This document shows positions 17,911 to 27,065 of a stretch of 64,000 bases of DNA, piece after piece. Made by a program: the position numbers and the translations under genes. The notes below the pieces were generated by a model. That model was not told the origin of the DNA and ran no database searches. It was given only the letters and a program-made list of their open reading frames with translations. This DNA comes from JALYGY01 sp963800975 (GTDB lineage Bacteria > Actinomycetota > Rubrobacteria > Rubrobacterales > Rubrobacteraceae). Each line of letters opens with the position of its first letter. Position 1 is the stretch's first letter. The stretch covers positions 186,001-250,000 of the forward strand of contig CAWDDB010000008.1 of assembly GCA_963800975.1 (NCBI GenBank), given 5' to 3'.

Positions 17911-18538
17911 CTTCGACGCTCCTCTCGAGGTTTCGAACCACTTTTTCCTGCCGCGGCGCAAGCAGCCGCTCCACATATTTCGCTATCACGTCCGCCTCCA
18001 GGTTGACCCTGTCTCCCACGCGGAGCGTCTTGAGGTTGGTGTTCTCCCGGGTCTGGGGCAGGATCGAGACCGTGAACGATCCCTCCCGCACCGCGACGAC
18101 GGTGAGGCTTATGCCGTCTACGCAGATGCTCCCTTTCTCGACGACGTAACGAAGCACCGTCTCGGGCGCGCCGAACTCCCAGATCTCCGCCTCACCCTCG
18201 GGCCGCACCCCGAGGACGTACCCGACCCCGTCGACGTGCCCCTGCACGATGTGGCCGCCGAACCTGTCCGTCGCGCTCATCGCCCGCTCCAGGTTTACGG
18301 CGCTACCCTCCGAGAGATCACCCAGCGCGCTGCGCCTGATCGTCTCGGGCATGGCGTAAAACACCAGCGTCTCGCCGTCTCGCTCGCTCAGGGTCAGGCA
18401 CACGCCGTTGACGGACACACTGTCGCCCCGGCCGAGGTCGTCTGAGAGGACAGGGCCGGCGGATATTGTCAGGCGGGTCATGTCCTCCTGGTCCACCCTC
18501 GACACGCGCCCGACGGCTTCAACCAGCCCGGTGAACAC
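17900..18538 (-). CDS. ribE: Riboflavin synthase alpha chain (RibE)
   Basis: Dismutates two lumazines to riboflavin and the pyrimidine. The protein (212 residues) begins with the diagnostic MFTGLVEAVGRV and has two lumazine-binding barrels, with NGVCLTLSERDGE in the first and DGISLTVVAVREG in the second; GGHIVQGHVDGVG bridges them. It starts at GTG 18538, 20 nt inside the 3' end of ribD, and its stop overlaps ribBA. Confidence 0.96.
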   Translation of the reverse strand: MFTGLVEAVGRVSRVDQEDMTRLTISAGPVLSDDLGRGDSVSVNGVCLTLSERDGETLVFYAMPETIRRSALGDLSEGSAVNLERAMSATDRFGGHIVQGHVDGVGYVLGVRPEGEAEIWEFGAPETVLRYVVEKGSICVDGISLTVVAVREGSFTVSILPQTRENTNLKTLRVGDRVNLEADVIAKYVERLLAPRQEKVVRNLERSVEDAV

Positions 18539-19619
18539 GTTCCTCCTCCCGCTTCGGGTAGAGCGTCACGGCGACGTCCTCGCCGACCTTCTCCGCCTCC
18601 ACAACGGAGAAGTCCAGGGCCTCGGCCATCTTCGTTACCCGCAACGCGCCGATCATCGGTACACCGCCCGCGCCGACGAGCTTGGGCGCGTAGAACAGGG
18701 TCAGCTTGTTCGCGAAACCAGCGTCCACGAACGCGGCGCAAGTCTCGCCACCGCCCTCGACGAGGACGCCGCGGATCTCACGCCGTCCAAGCTCCTCCAG
18801 CACGACCCGCAAGTCGAGACCCCGCGAATCGCGCGGCACTCGCACGACCTCCACCCCGAGCGCTCCGAGCTCTTGCTCGCGACCACCCAGGGCCGTCTCG
18901 TCCGCGAAGACCACGACGGGCGTCTCCTCGGCTGTCTGCGCGAGCCGAGATTCTGCGGAGATGGTTAGGCTAGGATCCAGGACCACGCGCGTGATCGGGG
19001 CGGGCACCTCCCCCAGCCCGCGCGCGGTCAGCGACGGATCGTCGGCCCTGACCGTGCCAGCCCCGACTAGCACCGCCCCGGCCTCGGCTCGCAATGCGTG
19101 AGCCCTGCGCCTGGCCACCTCCCCCGTCACCCACCGGCTGTCGCCGCCCGGGGCGGCGATCCTGCCGTCGAGGGTGGCGGCCAGCTTGAGGTGGACGAAG
19201 GGACGCCCGGTGCGCTTGTGGTGGGCGAACTGCTCGTTCTGGTACTCGAAGGCCGGGTCGTCGAGTACCTCGACCTCCACGCCGGCCCCGCGCAGTATCT
19301 CGGCGCTCTTTCCACGCATCCGTGGGTCAGGGTCGAGGTGTCCGACGACGACGCGAGAGATACCGGCCCGCAATACGGCCTCCGTGCAAGGCGGCGTGCG
19401 TCCGTAGTGGTTGCACGGCTCCAGGGTCACGTACATCGTCGCGCCTCGGGCCCGCTCCCCGGCGTCCGCGAGCGCCGCGACCTCAGCGTGGGCCTCGCCC
19501 GCCCTGGCGTGCCAGCCCTCGCTTACGGCAGATCCGTCGCGCGCCACGACCGCGCCCACAAGGGGATTTGGTGCGACCGTGTAGCGCCCGCGTTCGGCCA
19601 GCGTGCGGGCGAGATCCAT
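18519..19619 (-). CDS. ribD: Riboflavin deaminase/reductase (RibD)
   Basis: Bifunctional: pyrimidine deaminase, then 5-amino-6-(5-phosphoribosylamino)uracil reductase. The zinc-deaminase half carries HAEVAAL and EPCNHYGRTPPCTEAV. The reductase half starts near HLKLAATLDGRIA and has GAGTVRADDPSLTAR and LVEGGGETCAAF. The start at ATG 19619 has AGGAG upstream and excludes residues that would be encoded inside the FMN riboswitch. First gene of the operon ribD-ribE-ribBA-ribH, all overlapping or nearly so. Confidence 0.95.
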   Translation of the reverse strand: MDLARTLAERGRYTVAPNPLVGAVVARDGSAVSEGWHARAGEAHAEVAALADAGERARGATMYVTLEPCNHYGRTPPCTEAVLRAGISRVVVGHLDPDPRMRGKSAEILRGAGVEVEVLDDPAFEYQNEQFAHHKRTGRPFVHLKLAATLDGRIAAPGGDSRWVTGEVARRRAHALRAEAGAVLVGAGTVRADDPSLTARGLGEVPAPITRVVLDPSLTISAESRLAQTAEETPVVVFADETALGGREQELGALGVEVVRVPRDSRGLDLRVVLEELGRREIRGVLVEGGGETCAAFVDAGFANKLTLFYAPKLVGAGGVPMIGALRVTKMAEALDFSVVEAEKVGEDVAVTLYPKREEERVHRAG

Positions 19620-19644
19620 GAACGAATCTCCTGACACCTCTTCC

Positions 19645-19830
19645 TTTCTCCCATCCGGACTCTCACCGTCGGCGCCGGAGTACGGCCACATGGCCTTCAC
19701 CGTCTCAACCCCAGGGTCGCGCCCTAGAGGTTCGCGGGCTCACCGGTGTTGAGGGCGTCTCGCAGAGCTCGCCCGGCACACCGATTCACCGCCGGTGCGG
19801 GAATTCCACCCGCCCCCGAAAGTTACGCTC
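19645..19830 (-). ncRNA. FMN riboswitch (RFN element)
   Basis: On the minus strand, the leader of ribD begins TTCGGGGGCGGGTGGAATTC and contains ACCGGCGGT, CCCGCGAACC and GCCGACGGT, and ends AGTCCGGATGGGAGAAAG; these are the ordered conserved blocks of the FMN-sensing RNA. It ends about 25 nt before the ribD start. FMN binding would repress the four-gene operon. The mode (termination or occlusion of the ribosome site) cannot be read with certainty; the short distance to the AGGAG favours translational control. Confidence 0.95.
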
Positions 19831-19882
19831 GAAGCTATACCACAACGGCAGCGTTCTCACAAGGAAACGGCGTAGCTAGCGG

Positions 19883-20554
19883 CTAGCGCGCACCGCGCGC
19901 GGCGTCGATGATCTTTCGCATCTCTGCGACGGGGTCCCCCCTGTATACCGCCGAACCGGCCACGAGCACCTGCGCTCCGGCCTCGACCATGATCGGCGCG
20001 GTCTCGGCCGTGATGCCGCCGTCGACCTGGACGGGTAGGTCCGTCATCTGCCTGACGCGTCGGACCTTGTCGACCATCTCGGGGATGAAACTCTGGCCGC
20101 CGAAGCCGGGGTTGACGCTCATAACCAGCACGTAATCCAGGTAAGGCAGGGCCCACTCGATGAACTCGGGCGGGGTGGTCGGGTTGAGCGCGACGCCTGC
20201 CTCGCACCCGCCGCCACGGATCACCTCGAGGATCCTGTGCAGGTGCGTGACGGCCTCGGGCTGGACGGAGATGCTGGCCACGCCGGCCTCGATGAAGGGT
20301 TCGATCAGGTTGTCCGGGTTGTCGACCATCAGGTGCGCGTCGATCGGAAGTGAGACAGCGTCTGCCAACGACGACGCCACCACCGGACCGATCGTGAGGT
20401 TGGGGACGAAGTGGTTGTCCATCGCGTCGAAGTGGACCAGCTCGGCACCACCCTCCTGAGCGAGGCGCACCTCTTCGGCGAGGTTCGCGAAGTCGGCCGC
20501 CAGGATAGAAGGCGCGCCAACAACCCTGTCGCCTAACTCACCCCAGAACCCCAA
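19883..20554 (-). CDS. rpe: Ribulose-phosphate 3-epimerase
   Basis: TIM-barrel enzyme interconverting ribulose-5-P and xylulose-5-P, and a source of pentose phosphate for the neighbouring riboflavin genes. Motifs: APSILAADFANL, HFDAMDNHFVPNLTIG (metal His and Asp), DAHLMVDNP, VNPGFGGQSFI and VDGGIT. The TTG at 20554, with AGGAGGG six bases upstream, was chosen over the TTG at 20581, which has no ribosome site. This gives 223 residues. Confidence 0.94.
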   Translation of the reverse strand: MGFWGELGDRVVGAPSILAADFANLAEEVRLAQEGGAELVHFDAMDNHFVPNLTIGPVVASSLADAVSLPIDAHLMVDNPDNLIEPFIEAGVASISVQPEAVTHLHRILEVIRGGGCEAGVALNPTTPPEFIEWALPYLDYVLVMSVNPGFGGQSFIPEMVDKVRRVRQMTDLPVQVDGGITAETAPIMVEAGAQVLVAGSAVYRGDPVAEMRKIIDAARGAR

Positions 20555-20931
20555 GCCAGACCCTCCTCGCGTAGCCCGCAACGCCGGACAATCTTACAGT
20601 AAACCGGACGCGCGGAGTCGGGCACTACGCTCCGAGCAGGGACCGACAACGATCGTTCACGCGAACGGACCGGGGCGTTACGGAGTGGGACCACCATTTG
20701 AAGGGAATCTGAAAAAGCGTGTGGCTTACTGCGACGTCTCCCTCTCGCGGCGCTCCAGGCCGGTAACCTGCCGCTCGCCGTGAGCGACGAGCAGTACCAC
20801 GGCCAGCGCGATTGCTCATCAAGGGCCCCAGCACGGAGACCCGCAAGGCTCGTTCAAACGAAACGGATGACCGCCAGAAGGTCGGGCAAGGGGCGCGCCG
20901 CAAACCAATAGAATGGGCGCCGCAAGTCCTG
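20555..20931. other. Gap between pilC and rpe with no recognised gene
   Basis: About 375 bases without a convincing gene. On the minus strand one short frame (about 20730-20820) reads a hydrophobic stretch AIALAVVLLVAHGERQ followed by a charged tail and a stop, like the end of a small membrane protein, but two stop codons lie directly before it and no start with a ribosome site was found. A 92-codon frame at 20625-20903 is Arg-rich and unlike a real protein. No riboswitch or terminator was identified. Confidence 0.45.
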
Positions 20932-22143
20932 CTAATTGATCAGCTCGAAGATGCGGAACATGGGCAGGTACATGGCGACAATGATGCCTCCTACGATCCC
21001 GCCGACGACCACGATCATTAGCGGCTCTATCACGGAGGTCAGCGCCCTTACCGACGCGTCGACCTCGGACTCGTAGAATTCGGCAACCTTCTCGAGCATG
21101 CCGTCCAGGTCCCCGGTCTCCTCTCCGACCGCGACCATACGGGTGACGATCGCCGGGAACACGGGCTCGTGCTCGAGCGGCACGTGCATGGGGAGGCCCT
21201 CGCGTACGGCGCTTCGACTCTTGAGCAGGGCTTCTTCCAGGACCGGGCTTCCCGACGAAACCGCCGTGATCTCGATGGTCTGCAGAATCGGGACACCCGC
21301 CGCGGTTAGCGTGCCCAGTGTGCGCGCGAATCGAGCCAGCGCAACTTTGTGGACGGTTCCCCCGATCTGCAACGGAATCTTCAGCACCCACCGGCCCCAG
21401 ATCCTCCTGCCGCCCTCCGTCCTTTTCCACCTGACAAACGCGACCGCCGCCGCGCCCAGGGCCAGGAGGACCAGCAGCCCGATTGGACCGGTGAGGACGT
21501 CGGACAGGCCCATCGCTATCCGCGTTGGCAAGGGGAGCGTCCCGCCCAGGTCCTCGAACATCCTCGCGAATATCGGCACGATAAAGAGGAGCATGAACGA
21601 TGCCGCGAGGATTGCCAGGAGGAGCACGACGATCGGATAAGTCATCGCGCTCTTGACCTTGCGGCGCAAGTCACGATCCTTCTCGAGCTGCTCGGCGATG
21701 CGCAGCAGCACCGCGTCGAGCCTCCCGCTGATCTCTCCCGCCCTGACCATCTCGACGTACAGCCGGTCGAACAGGGTAGGGTGCTTGCGGAGCGACTCCG
21801 AAAGTGCAAGCCCAGCCTCCACGTCACGTCGCACCACGCCAATGACGGGCAGAAACGTCTGGTTCTCCGTCTGTTCGGTCAGCACGCCGAGCGCCCGAGT
21901 AATGGGTAGCCCAGCATTGATCATGGTGGCCAACTGGCGGGTGAAGACCACGATATCGTCCTGCCCAACCTTTCTGAATACGTCGAGGATGGCTCCCTGC
22001 GACGTCCGGCGCGCCTTTACGTCTATGACCAGAAGGCCCTGCCGGCGAAGGGCGGAGGCGACGCTGATCGCGTCGTCGCCTTCCGCGTTGTTCTGGACGA
22101 TCCTGCCGTCCCCGGTGCGGGCTTTGTAGCGGAAGGTCGCCAT
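20932..22143 (-). CDS. pilC: Type IV pilus/type II secretion inner-membrane platform protein PilC (GspF family)
   Basis: 403 residues. Polytopic platform that the PilB and PilT motors turn against. It has the two GspF domain repeats (ARQLATMINAGLPITRAL and ARTLGTLTAAGVPILQTI), each followed by a helix-rich half, and three membrane segments: near residues 165-190 (YPIVVLLLAILAASFMLLFI), 215-235, and at the C-terminus (MIVVVGGIVGGIIVAMYLPM). The ATG at 22143 has GGAG upstream. It is the last gene of pilD-pilB-pilT-pilC. Confidence 0.93.
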   Translation of the reverse strand: MATFRYKARTGDGRIVQNNAEGDDAISVASALRRQGLLVIDVKARRTSQGAILDVFRKVGQDDIVVFTRQLATMINAGLPITRALGVLTEQTENQTFLPVIGVVRRDVEAGLALSESLRKHPTLFDRLYVEMVRAGEISGRLDAVLLRIAEQLEKDRDLRRKVKSAMTYPIVVLLLAILAASFMLLFIVPIFARMFEDLGGTLPLPTRIAMGLSDVLTGPIGLLVLLALGAAAVAFVRWKRTEGGRRIWGRWVLKIPLQIGGTVHKVALARFARTLGTLTAAGVPILQTIEITAVSSGSPVLEEALLKSRSAVREGLPMHVPLEHEPVFPAIVTRMVAVGEETGDLDGMLEKVAEFYESEVDASVRALTSVIEPLMIVVVGGIVGGIIVAMYLPMFRIFELIN

Positions 22144-22148
22144 CTACG

Positions 22149-23309
22149 CTAGCTCCTACGCGCAGCGAGACCGCGGGGGCTGGCAGGCGTGAAGGGTTCC
22201 CGGGCCAGACGACGCACCTCCTCCGGGTGGTCAGAGCGCCTCTCGGCCTCACCGCGCGAGACCAGGCCGCGCCGAACCAGATCGACCAGAGCCGCATCCA
22301 TGGTCTGCATACCCACCCCACCGCCCGTCTGCATGGCCGAGTAGATCTGGTGGCTCTTTCCTTCCCGCATGAGGTTCCTCACGCCCGGGGTTGGGATCAG
22401 GATCTCGCACGCCGCGACGCGTCCTTTGCCGTCGCTGCGCGGGATGAGCGTCTGGACCACTATGCCCTGCAACGCGTTGGCGAGTTGCGCCCGGATCTGG
22501 TGCTGCTGGTGCGGCGGGAACACGTCGACGATCCGATCTATGGTCTGGGGGGCGTCCCGCGTGTGCAGCGTTGCGAAGACCAGGTGACCCGTCTCCGCGG
22601 CGGTGACGGCGGGCGAGATCGTCTCGAGGTCGCGCAGCTCTCCGACCAGGATGACGTCGGGGTCTTGCCTGAGGGCGTGCTTCAGGGCATGAGCGTAGCT
22701 TCGGGTATCCTGGCCGATCTCTCGCTGGTTGACCACGCAACCCTTGTGTCGGTGCAGAAACTCGATCGGGTCTTCGATGCTTATGATGTGCTCGCGCCTG
22801 GACTCGTTGATCCGGTCGATCATCGCCGCCAGCGTCGTGGACTTGCCGCTGCCGGTCGGCCCGGTTACTAGGATCAGACCCCGCCGTTTCTCGGTCATCG
22901 CCAGCGTAACCTCTGGAAGCCCCAGCTCCTCGAGGCCCCTGATCTCACGCGGTATAACGCGCCATGCCGAGCCAAGCACGCCTCGCTGGAAGTACGCGTT
23001 GACCCTGAACCGGGCGACGCCGGGCAAAGAATGGCCAAAGTCTAGCTCCCAATCCTCTTCGAGACGCTCGCGCAGCGGGGCCGTGAGGACGCCGTGGATG
23101 AGTGCGCGCGTGGCCTCTGGTGTCAGCTTCGGATGCTCAAGCGCTCGCATCTCGCCGTCCACACGCACCATCGGCGGCAGCCCGACCGTGAGGTGTAGAT
23201 CGCTGGCTTCGCTCTCGAGCGTTTCGCGAAGGTAGCTCTCCAGGTCATGTCCCACCGCAGCTCCCGTCACGTGCTGCCGCGTCGCGCGCGGTGACTTCGA
23301 CGTTCCCAT
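22149..23309 (-). CDS. pilT: Twitching/retraction ATPase PilT
   Basis: Hexameric motor that depolymerises type IV pili. Order of motifs: ASDLHLTVGLPPMVRVDGE, Walker A GPTGSGKSTTLAAM, the Asp box EDPIEFLHRHKG, the Walker B region DPDVILVGELRD, the His box HLVFATLHTRDAPQ, and the PilT-specific C-terminal AIRNLIRE-like sequence here PGVRNLMREGKSHQI. ATG 23309 directly follows pilB; a GTG at 23255 with GGAG five bases before it is an alternative start that removes an 18-residue unconserved tail. Confidence 0.93.
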   Translation of the reverse strand: MGTSKSPRATRQHVTGAAVGHDLESYLRETLESEASDLHLTVGLPPMVRVDGEMRALEHPKLTPEATRALIHGVLTAPLRERLEEDWELDFGHSLPGVARFRVNAYFQRGVLGSAWRVIPREIRGLEELGLPEVTLAMTEKRRGLILVTGPTGSGKSTTLAAMIDRINESRREHIISIEDPIEFLHRHKGCVVNQREIGQDTRSYAHALKHALRQDPDVILVGELRDLETISPAVTAAETGHLVFATLHTRDAPQTIDRIVDVFPPHQQHQIRAQLANALQGIVVQTLIPRSDGKGRVAACEILIPTPGVRNLMREGKSHQIYSAMQTGGGVGMQTMDAALVDLVRRGLVSRGEAERRSDHPEEVRRLAREPFTPASPRGLAARRS

Positions 23310-23310
23310 C

Positions 23311-25029
23311 TCACGCTACGGTCCTCAAAATCTCCTCTATCGTTGTGATGCCGAGCGCAGCTTTGATCATGCCGTCGTTCCTCAACCGTCTCATTCCCTC
23401 CCTCTCGGCCGCTCGGCTTACCTCGTCGGTCGAGGCCCTGCGCAATACGAGCTTGCGCAAGTGCTCGGTGAGGATCATCATTTCGTAGATACCGATCCTG
23501 CCACGATAACCCACGCCGGCGCAGCGGTCGCAACCGACCGGCTCGCAGAATGAATGCTCGCCGTCAGGATTGCCTTCGAATGGGAACCCTACCTCCGCGA
23601 GCGCCTCCTCGGTTACCCTGGTGGGCCGCTTGCACCTCTCGCACAGCCTCCTCGCTAGCCTCTGGGCTATGACGCAGTCGACCGCGGACGCGGTAAGGAA
23701 CGGCTCGACGCCCATATCGCTAAGGCGGGTTACGGCCGCCGGCGCGTCGTTGGTATGAAGCGTAGCTAGCACCAGGTGGCCCGTGAGCGCGGCCTCCACG
23801 CTGGTCTTTGCCGTCTCTCGGTCGCGTATCTCGCCTATCATCACGACGTCGGGGTCGCAGCGCAGAATGCTCCTCAGACCCGAGGCGAACGAGAGACCCG
23901 CTTTGGGGTTGACCTGAATCTGGTTGATGCCGCGAATCCTGTACTCCACGGGGTCTTCGATGGTGATGATGTTCTTTTGTGGGGAGTTCAATTCGCCCAG
24001 CGTCGCGTATAGCGTGGTGGACTTCCCGCTTCCCGTTGGTCCGGTCACCAGGATGGTGCCCGACGGACGGCGGAAGACGCCCTCGAAGCGCTCGAGGTCC
24101 TCATCCAGGAATCCTAGCCGGTGCAGGTCCGCCTCGGCGTTCTCCGCGTCCAGCAGACGAAGTACTACCTTCTCCCCGAAAACCGTTGGAAGGGTCGCAA
24201 CCCTGAGATCTACCTTCTGCGTCCCCAACTTTGCGGAGAAGCGACCATCCTGGGGTAACCGCCGCTCGGCTATGTCGAGATCCGACAAGATCTTGAGGCG
24301 CGCTATGGTTCCGCTTTGTAATGTGGGCGGGGCCGCTACCACTTCGCGCAACACGCCGTCGACGCGGAATCGGACGGCCAGCTCGCCAGGGCGAGGCTCG
24401 ACGTGAACGTCCGACGCGCCCTCGGCGACCGCCCGCTGCAAGATCGACCCCACGAGGCGCACGATGGGAGCGTTGCCTGCCTCCAGGTGCCCACCGAGCT
24501 CCACGTCTCTCGAGCCATCCTCCGCCCCCGCCTCGGCCGCCTCTTCCAGAAGCTCGTTTACCTCCTGCCCGATGGCGAAAACCCTGTTGTAGACCGTCTC
24601 TATCTCCGTCTGAACCGCGACGACGGGAACCACCGGGTATCCCGAAAGCATCCTAATGTCTTCGAGCGCGTACAGATCCGTGGGGTCGCTCATGGCTACG
24701 TAGAAGCGGCCGTCCTCGACACGCAGCGGCAACACCCCGTGCCTGCGTAGCACCTTATGGTCCACAAGGTTCCCCGCAGCGGGCTCGACGTCTTTCTCGG
24801 TCAGCTCGGCGTACCGGAGTCGAAGCTTCTTCGCAACGGCCCTGGCCACGTCTGCAGGACCGCAGTACCCGAGGGACCGAACCACCTGGGCTAGCGGCCG
24901 GCGCTGGCGTCGCGCTGCTTCTAGCGCTTCTTCGAGCTGAGAGACGGTGATCAATCCATCCTCGAGCAGGATAGAGCCGATCTCGTCTCCGCCGAGCACC
25001 GCCTCCTTGTGGCCAGGGCCCTCGATCAT
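23311..25029 (-). CDS. pilB: Pilus assembly ATPase PilB (GspE family)
   Basis: Motor for pilus extension, 572 residues from the ATG at 25029. N-terminal MshEN-type domain (IGSILLEDGLITVSQLEEAL), which in some PilB/MshE proteins binds cyclic di-GMP; then ASDVHVEPRPGELAVRFR, Walker A GPTGSGKSTTLYAT, EDPVEYRIRGINQ, CDPDVVMIGEIRD, HLVLATLHTNDAP, and a zinc-binding CERC...CDRC pair. The open frame extends into pilD; the ATG was preferred because it gives the family length and an AGGG precedes it. The window also holds a cyclic di-GMP riboswitch, so the MshEN domain is worth checking for nucleotide-binding residues. Confidence 0.93.
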   Translation of the reverse strand: MIEGPGHKEAVLGGDEIGSILLEDGLITVSQLEEALEAARRQRRPLAQVVRSLGYCGPADVARAVAKKLRLRYAELTEKDVEPAAGNLVDHKVLRRHGVLPLRVEDGRFYVAMSDPTDLYALEDIRMLSGYPVVPVVAVQTEIETVYNRVFAIGQEVNELLEEAAEAGAEDGSRDVELGGHLEAGNAPIVRLVGSILQRAVAEGASDVHVEPRPGELAVRFRVDGVLREVVAAPPTLQSGTIARLKILSDLDIAERRLPQDGRFSAKLGTQKVDLRVATLPTVFGEKVVLRLLDAENAEADLHRLGFLDEDLERFEGVFRRPSGTILVTGPTGSGKSTTLYATLGELNSPQKNIITIEDPVEYRIRGINQIQVNPKAGLSFASGLRSILRCDPDVVMIGEIRDRETAKTSVEAALTGHLVLATLHTNDAPAAVTRLSDMGVEPFLTASAVDCVIAQRLARRLCERCKRPTRVTEEALAEVGFPFEGNPDGEHSFCEPVGCDRCAGVGYRGRIGIYEMMILTEHLRKLVLRRASTDEVSRAAEREGMRRLRNDGMIKAALGITTIEEILRTVA

Positions 25030-25108
25030 TACCCTATTCTCGACCGCTAGCCCGATTTGCTTACCCCAGCGTACCGGGGTCTGGCCTATTCGCCCCCTCA
25101 GCAGTGCG

Positions 25109-25894
25109 TCATGAAGTCGTGGACACGCCCCTGACCAGCATCTCGCCCAGAGCCGACACCACATTCAGGTACATACCCCAGAGCTCTGGTCCGAAGAAAA
25201 GGGTCACCAGGGCGCCGAGGGAGAGGAACGCACCGAAAGGAAGCGCGTCCCTGCGACCCATCCGGCCGCCGTAGACCAGGGCTCCACCCACCGCTGCGCC
25301 GAATACGGCGCCGAGCAATGTGGCGAGCGCGGCGTAGGGTCCCAGGAAGCAGCCCAACATCCCGGCCATCTTCACGTCGCCCATCCCCATCCCGTCTTCG
25401 TACAGCGCTGCGAGAACAAGCAGCGCGCCAGACACGGCCGCGGCCGAGAGCGCATACAGCCACCAGACGGAGGGATCGCGCACCACCGAGAGGGATAGCC
25501 CGGCCACGGCCGCGGGTCCGACTATGGCGTTCGGCAAGAGCCTGTGCTCGAGGTCTATGGCCGCCAGCGCCAGGAGCACCGGGATCAATACAAGCGCGGA
25601 CGCCAGGCGAACACCTGACCCGAAGTGGTATGCGGCCGCGGCGAATAGAAGTCCGGTCGAGGCCTCGACCATCGGGTAGCGCAGGGAGATGCGCTTGCCG
25701 CAGCTCCGGCAGCGACCCCGCAGCAACGCGAAGGACAACAACGGAACGTTGTCCCTGGCCCGGATAGCATCTCCACACGTGGCGCATCGTGAAGAAGGAG
25801 AGACAATCGATCGGCGCATCGGCACCCTGTAAATTACGACGTTCAGGAAGCTACCTACAAGCAACCCGAACAGCCCGGCTATGCTGGCGAACAA
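25109..25894 (-). CDS. pilD: Prepilin peptidase/methyltransferase PilD (type IV leader peptidase)
   Basis: Membrane aspartyl protease that trims and N-methylates prepilins. 261 residues with about eight hydrophobic segments. The N-terminal domain has GLLVGSFLNVVIYRVP and two CxxC pairs (CATC, CRSC); the catalytic Asp residues lie in AIDLEHRLLPN and in GMGMGDVKM. It starts at TTG 25894 with GGAGGGT upstream. It heads the pil cluster, but no pilin gene lies in the window. Confidence 0.93.
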   Translation of the reverse strand: MFASIAGLFGLLVGSFLNVVIYRVPMRRSIVSPSSRCATCGDAIRARDNVPLLSFALLRGRCRSCGKRISLRYPMVEASTGLLFAAAAYHFGSGVRLASALVLIPVLLALAAIDLEHRLLPNAIVGPAAVAGLSLSVVRDPSVWWLYALSAAAVSGALLVLAALYEDGMGMGDVKMAGMLGCFLGPYAALATLLGAVFGAAVGGALVYGGRMGRRDALPFGAFLSLGALVTLFFGPELWGMYLNVVSALGEMLVRGVSTTS

Positions 25895-25975
25895 CCTACC
25901 CTCCTGGGCGAACAGGCTGAGCTCAGATCTTATTCGGCTCGCTCACCCCGCTGCGTACGCGAGGAATGCCATGAC

Positions 25976-26962
25976 TCAGCGGCCGGCCTTGTCTTTGGCG
26001 TCGAGAAACTCGCGGTAGCTGCTGGTGAAAACGTGCTCTTCTCCGCTTGCCTTGAGCACGTAGTAAAGGTAGTCGGAGTCCGCGGGGTTCATCGCCGCTT
26101 CGAGCGACGCGCGTCCGGGGCTGCAGATCGGTCCGGGCGGCAAGCCTTCTGTCTCGTACGTGTTGTATGGGGAGTTCACCTCGAGGTCGGCGAGCGAAAG
26201 CTCCTCGCCCTGCTTGTCGAGCGCGTAGTGGACGCTGGCGTCGATCTGAAGCGGCATGTCCTTGCGCAGGCGGTTGTAGATCACGGAGGCAACCAGCGGA
26301 CGCTCCTCGGGCAGCGCGGCCTCTTTCTCGATCAGCGACGCCACAGTGACCAGCTCCTGCTCGCTCAGGTTCAGGCGGTCCTTCGCGCCGGGAATGTCGA
26401 GGGCCTGGGTCTCCAAAAGGTACTGCTCCAGCATTCGGGTCACCATCTGGGGGGCCTCCGTACCCTCCTCGAACTCGTACTGCTTCGGGAACAAGAAGCC
26501 CTCGGTGCTCTTTATCGACCGATCCTCGAGAAATCCATACCCGTAATCCGTCCTCCCGGCCGCCTTCTCGAACTCGGACGCGGAGACGGCGCTCTGTGCC
26601 GCGACCTCGGCCGCCGTCTCTTTGAGGCTGAGGCCCTCGGGGACGGTGATCTGGAGCGTCGGGATCGCCTCCCCGGCCGTGAGCTCCTCAAGTATCGTCC
26701 GGCTCTCGGTGCCTCGGGCGAACGTGTATTCGCCGGTCTTGATCTCGGTGCCGTAACCGTCCACGCGGGCCTGCAACTTGAACATGAAGGCGCTGTCGAT
26801 GATTTCCGCGCGCTCCAGTTTCTCGGCAACGCTGGAGAGGGTGTCGCCCTTGATCACCTTCACCGTAGCAGGCCCCACCCGCTCTTCTTCACCACCCCGG
26901 ATCAGGGACACGGCCGCGAAGATGGAGCCGAGGACCGCTACCAACAAAAACAAGCCAATCAC
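25976..26962 (-). CDS. mltG: Endolytic murein transglycosylase MltG (YceG family)
   Basis: Cleaves nascent peptidoglycan strands at the membrane. An N-terminal membrane anchor (IGLFLLVAVLGSIFAAVSLI) precedes a LysM-like region (VKVIKGDTLSSVAEKLERA) and the YceG domain with the catalytic Glu in ASLIEKEAALPEERPLVASV and IYNRLRKDMPLQIDASVHY. The start is uncertain: GTG 26962 has no ribosome site, and the frame stays open upstream for about 40 codons with an Arg/Lys-rich, likely cytosolic segment reaching into the 3' end of ruvX. ruvX ends with a run of eight G, so a misread base could hide the true start. Gene order mltG after ruvX and alaS is common. Confidence 0.88.
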   Translation of the reverse strand: MIGLFLLVAVLGSIFAAVSLIRGGEEERVGPATVKVIKGDTLSSVAEKLERAEIIDSAFMFKLQARVDGYGTEIKTGEYTFARGTESRTILEELTAGEAIPTLQITVPEGLSLKETAAEVAAQSAVSASEFEKAAGRTDYGYGFLEDRSIKSTEGFLFPKQYEFEEGTEAPQMVTRMLEQYLLETQALDIPGAKDRLNLSEQELVTVASLIEKEAALPEERPLVASVIYNRLRKDMPLQIDASVHYALDKQGEELSLADLEVNSPYNTYETEGLPPGPICSPGRASLEAAMNPADSDYLYYVLKASGEEHVFTSSYREFLDAKDKAGR

Positions 26963-27065
26963 GAGCGGCCCGGCGTTGGAGCGTGGCTTGCGCGTGCGTT
27001 TGGGCGCGGACGATCTGAGCGCGACGAGGCGGTCGTCGAGCTCGTCCCGATCGCGCGGGTTCGTT

